From assembly GCA_964481195.1 (NCBI GenBank), contig CAYZTB010000010.1:1-64000 (forward strand): a stretch of DNA of 64,000 bases, written 5' to 3'. The notes beneath the pieces were generated by a model. The model worked only from the letters and a program-made list of their open reading frames with translations, searched no databases and had not been told where the DNA came from. The translations under genes and the position numbers were made by a program. Positions within the stretch are counted from its first letter, which is position 1, and every line of letters starts with the position of its first letter. This DNA is from Palsa-948 sp964481195. GTDB taxonomy: Bacteria > Bacteroidota > Bacteroidia > Palsa-948. Positions 62,009 through 64,000 of the stretch are shown one piece after another.

Positions 62009-62731
62009 ATGATTGTAGATATTTTCATCCCCTGTTTTGTCGACCAGCTTCATCCACATGTTGGATTGAACATGGTAAAAATTCTTGAGAAGCTTGGCTG
62101 TGGTGTAAATTACAACCCGGAGCAAACCTGTTGCGGACAACCAGCATTCAATGCGGGCTACTGGGACGAAGCGCGTGAAGTAGGTGAAAAATTTATTAAA
62201 GAATTTCAAAACGACCGATACATTGTTTCTCCTTCGGCATCTTGCACGGGCTATGTAAAAAATTCATTGCCTGAGATTTTCAACAACTCGGCAGTGCATA
62301 ACGAAGTGAAGCAACTTAAAAAAAACATGTTTGAGTTTACCGATTTTTTGGTAAATGTTTTAAAGATTACCAACTTAGGAGCAAAACTAGATGGCGTTGC
62401 AACCTATCACGATTCCTGCTCTGCCCTACGCGAATATGGCATAAAGCAAGAACCCCGAACATTACTTTCAAAAGTTAGAGGTCTGGAGCTGCGCGAAATG
62501 AAAGATACCGATGTATGCTGCGGATTTGGTGGAACATTTTCTGCCAAGTTTGAACCTATTGCCGTGGGCATGGTAGAGCAAAAAGTAAAAAATGCAATGG
62601 ATGTAAAAGCTGATTACATGGTATCGACTGATATGTCATGCTTGTTACACGTTGATAGCTATGTAAAAAAGCAAAAAATAAATTTGAAAGTGATGCACAT
62701 TACCGATGTGTTGGTGAGTGGATGGGAGTAG
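62009..62731 (+). CDS. (Fe-S)-binding protein of the LutA/YkgE (CCG domain) family
   Basis: The 240-residue protein has two CCG-type cysteine-rich motifs: CCGQPAFNAGYWDEA and CCGFGGTFSAKFE, together with Cys in PSASCTGY and DSCSALREYG. LutA is a subunit of the LutABC L-lactate oxidase complex. LutB and LutC are not adjacent, though a LUD (LutC-like) gene is at 27254. A glycolate or lactate oxidation role is possible but context is absent. The upstream TTTGTATATTCG motif is its likely promoter and a purine-rich repeat follows. Confidence 0.88.
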   Translation: MIVDIFIPCFVDQLHPHVGLNMVKILEKLGCGVNYNPEQTCCGQPAFNAGYWDEAREVGEKFIKEFQNDRYIVSPSASCTGYVKNSLPEIFNNSAVHNEVKQLKKNMFEFTDFLVNVLKITNLGAKLDGVATYHDSCSALREYGIKQEPRTLLSKVRGLELREMKDTDVCCGFGGTFSAKFEPIAVGMVEQKVKNAMDVKADYMVSTDMSCLLHVDSYVKKQKINLKVMHITDVLVSGWE

Positions 62732-62865
62732 AAGTAAAAGGGAAGAAGGAAGAGGCAAAAGGGAAGAAGGCAAAGGGCAAAGGGGGAAGGAAAAAAGGCA
62801 AAGGGCAAAGAAGGAAAGCCATAAAGCATAGGGCAAAAGGCAATAGCCAACAAAAGCCAAAAAAA
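62732..62865 (+). repeat. Purine-rich GGCAAAG/GGAAGAAG degenerate tandem repeat
   Basis: Between the stop of the lutA-like gene and the DinB gene the plus strand is almost only G and A with regular GGCAAAG or GGCAAAA units (for example twice in a row around 62790). It is not coding. Similar GGCAAA-rich spacers are known in Bacteroidota genomes. Confidence 0.75.
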
Positions 62866-62872
62866 TCCTAGC

Positions 62873-63361
62873 ATGAAAGAAACTATTCTCAATTACACTC
62901 AATATAATTTATGGGCAAATTTTCGGATTATTGAGCTGATTAAAAATACAGACACCACCTTCCTTGACAAAGAAGTTAAAAGTAGCTTCTCCTCCATTCG
63001 AAAAACAATTGAGCACATGTTTATGGCAGAAGAAGTTTGGTATCGCAGACTAAATGGAGAACCCTTAAAAAACATGCAGCATGCTGAAAAAGATTTTGAA
63101 TTATTTATTAAACAACATGCTGCTCGCTCACAATCCTTTATAGATTTTGTTAGCTCAAAAGATGAAGAATTTTTGAAAACAAATTCTACCTACAAAGACT
63201 TAAAAGGAAATGAACACATCAATGCGAATTGGCAAATGATTATGCATTGCATGAACCACAGCACTTCGCATCGTGGACAGCTCATTACGCTTTTACGAAC
63301 TCATGGAGTTACAAGCATTCCCGCAACTGATATGATTGTATATTTCAGAACTAAAGCATAA
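62873..63361 (+). CDS. DinB family protein
   Basis: This 162-residue helical protein belongs to the DinB/YfiT four-helix-bundle family. The metal-ligand histidines are visible in IEHMFMAEEVWYRRL near residue 50 and in HCMNHSTSHRGQL near 125-135 (HxxxH). Members bind a divalent metal and act as thiol transferases or damage-inducible proteins in other bacteria; the specific role is unknown. It starts after the purine-rich spacer and is followed 17 bases later by the methyltransferase-like gene. Confidence 0.85.
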   Translation: MKETILNYTQYNLWANFRIIELIKNTDTTFLDKEVKSSFSSIRKTIEHMFMAEEVWYRRLNGEPLKNMQHAEKDFELFIKQHAARSQSFIDFVSSKDEEFLKTNSTYKDLKGNEHINANWQMIMHCMNHSTSHRGQLITLLRTHGVTSIPATDMIVYFRTKA

Positions 63362-63378
63362 CAATAATAGATAAACAC

Positions 63379-63969
63379 ATGTCGCATTACACCCAGTACC
63401 TGAAGGATCTTATTAAAACCAATTTAGGCGATTTTATTTCTAAAAAATTTGGACGCTTAAAAACCGGCATGGAAAGAATTTTACTGCTGCTGGAATTTAA
63501 AAAATTGCTTCCTGAAAACATTATTGCCATTGAAGTATTTGGCATGCACGGCTTATGGCATACCAAAGATTATATAAAGCACGTACAGTCTCTCGATATT
63601 TTTGAGCTTGACAAAAAATACCATGACCTTAGCAAAAAAGTATTTAGAGGATATCCCGTACAGTATTTCAATCAGGATTCATTAGATTATATTTTTAAAA
63701 CAGATAAAAAATATAACCTTGTTGTAGCAGATACGCCTGCCGGAGGAAATTTTTATGCTCCAAACGGAATGCCTTTCTTCTGGAATAATTTGGTCAGGGT
63801 TACTATGCCAGGTGGAGTCATTATATCAAATATTCACTCCGACAAACTTGACGATTATAAGCTGATAGAAAAATGGATAAAAAATAATTCAAACAACAAA
63901 CCCATCAAAGATATTTTCTTTATGCCGCGAAACAATTCAATAACTTATGTAGTTATTATTTTTGAATAA
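63379..63969 (+). CDS. Predicted SAM-methyltransferase-like protein of unknown substrate
   Basis: The 196-residue protein has a Rossmann-like core: IIAIEVFGMHGLWHT (motif I with an acidic residue and glycines), IFELDKKYHDL (motif II acidic residue), YFNQDSLDYIF and NLVVADTPAGG, which resemble the order of class I SAM methyltransferases. The catalytic motif is not recognisable and the DTPAGG loop is unusual. I do not recognise the family. It is the last gene in the window and appears complete. The gene after it is outside. Confidence 0.5.
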   Translation: MSHYTQYLKDLIKTNLGDFISKKFGRLKTGMERILLLLEFKKLLPENIIAIEVFGMHGLWHTKDYIKHVQSLDIFELDKKYHDLSKKVFRGYPVQYFNQDSLDYIFKTDKKYNLVVADTPAGGNFYAPNGMPFFWNNLVRVTMPGGVIISNIHSDKLDDYKLIEKWIKNNSNNKPIKDIFFMPRNNSITYVVIIFE

Positions 63970-64000
63970 AGGGAAAGCGATTTACATTTTCGTCAGATGG

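Noticed and set aside
62645..62902. Minus-strand frames of 77-85 codons over the purine-rich spacer
   Set aside because: Product is Leu/Pro/Phe/Ser low complexity arising from the GGCAAAG units; not a gene.

Overview
This AT-rich window comes from a member of the Bacteroidota. The evidence is two large secreted proteins with type IX secretion (T9SS) C-terminal sorting domains, a phosphate-selective-porin-like protein, families largely confined to this phylum (DUF3822, DUF4421, DUF2490, BatA-type membrane proteins), the gene order DUF3822-rsmD-coaD and rsfS-ftsH-lutC-like-DUF2007-cdsA, and promoters of the Bacteroidota TAnnTTTG type. The sequence does not support a closer assignment. It looks chromosomal and mostly housekeeping. 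I see no rRNA, tRNA, CRISPR array, insertion sequence, prophage or integrase. About 57 protein genes are packed tightly, and no gap without a gene exceeds 300 bases.

Layout. 1-8.8 kb: msrA (minus), then a rightward run of an M1 peptidase, a BatA-like membrane protein, a dihydroorotase homologue that has lost most metal ligands, and dnaX. 8.8-17 kb: M16 peptidase, class I amidotransferase, NADP isocitrate dehydrogenase, DUF3822-rsmD-coaD and a TlpA-like lipid-envelope thioredoxin. 17-20 kb: a NUDIX hydrolase divergent from pyrE, an SRPBCC protein and a VOC-cupin-cupin fusion. 20-23.6 kb: a TetR regulator divergent from a SulP transporter, beta-carbonic anhydrase and DUF2490 barrel, with two palindromes in the shared intergenic region. 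23.6-29 kb: birA, rsfS, ftsH, LUD protein, DUF2007 and cdsA. 29-40 kb: a long leftward series (envelope proteins, TPR protein, trmN6, rpsP, PD40 protein, mqnA, EI24 protein, murB, EVE protein, secreted protein).

40-49 kb holds the two T9SS clients, a 1319-residue repeat adhesin-like protein and a subtilisin-like protease. Between them lie holA and a small PD-(D/E)XK nuclease-like gene, which diverge from a perfect 14-bp inverted repeat. 49-54 kb: aconitase, a two-gene nucleotidyltransferase module resembling toxin-antitoxin loci, and two envelope proteins. 54-64 kb: PLP decarboxylase, hemE, an OmpA-like protein, amidohydrolase, a porin with no canonical start codon for its signal peptide, an orphan response regulator, an UMF1 transporter, a LutA-like protein, a DinB protein and an uncharacterised SAM-methyltransferase-like protein.

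Together the genes cover pyrimidine synthesis (pyrE, dihydroorotase-like), the TCA cycle (icd, acn), haem (hemE), menaquinone by the futalosine route (mqnA), phospholipid (cdsA), CoA (coaD), peptidoglycan (murB), replication (dnaX, holA) and envelope functions. The most interesting signals are the exact 525-bp higher-order repeat in the T9SS protein, the putative bicarbonate operon with its operators, a recurrent 12-base promoter-like motif, the degenerate dihydroorotase and the nucleotidyltransferase pair. I found no unambiguous new multi-gene system.
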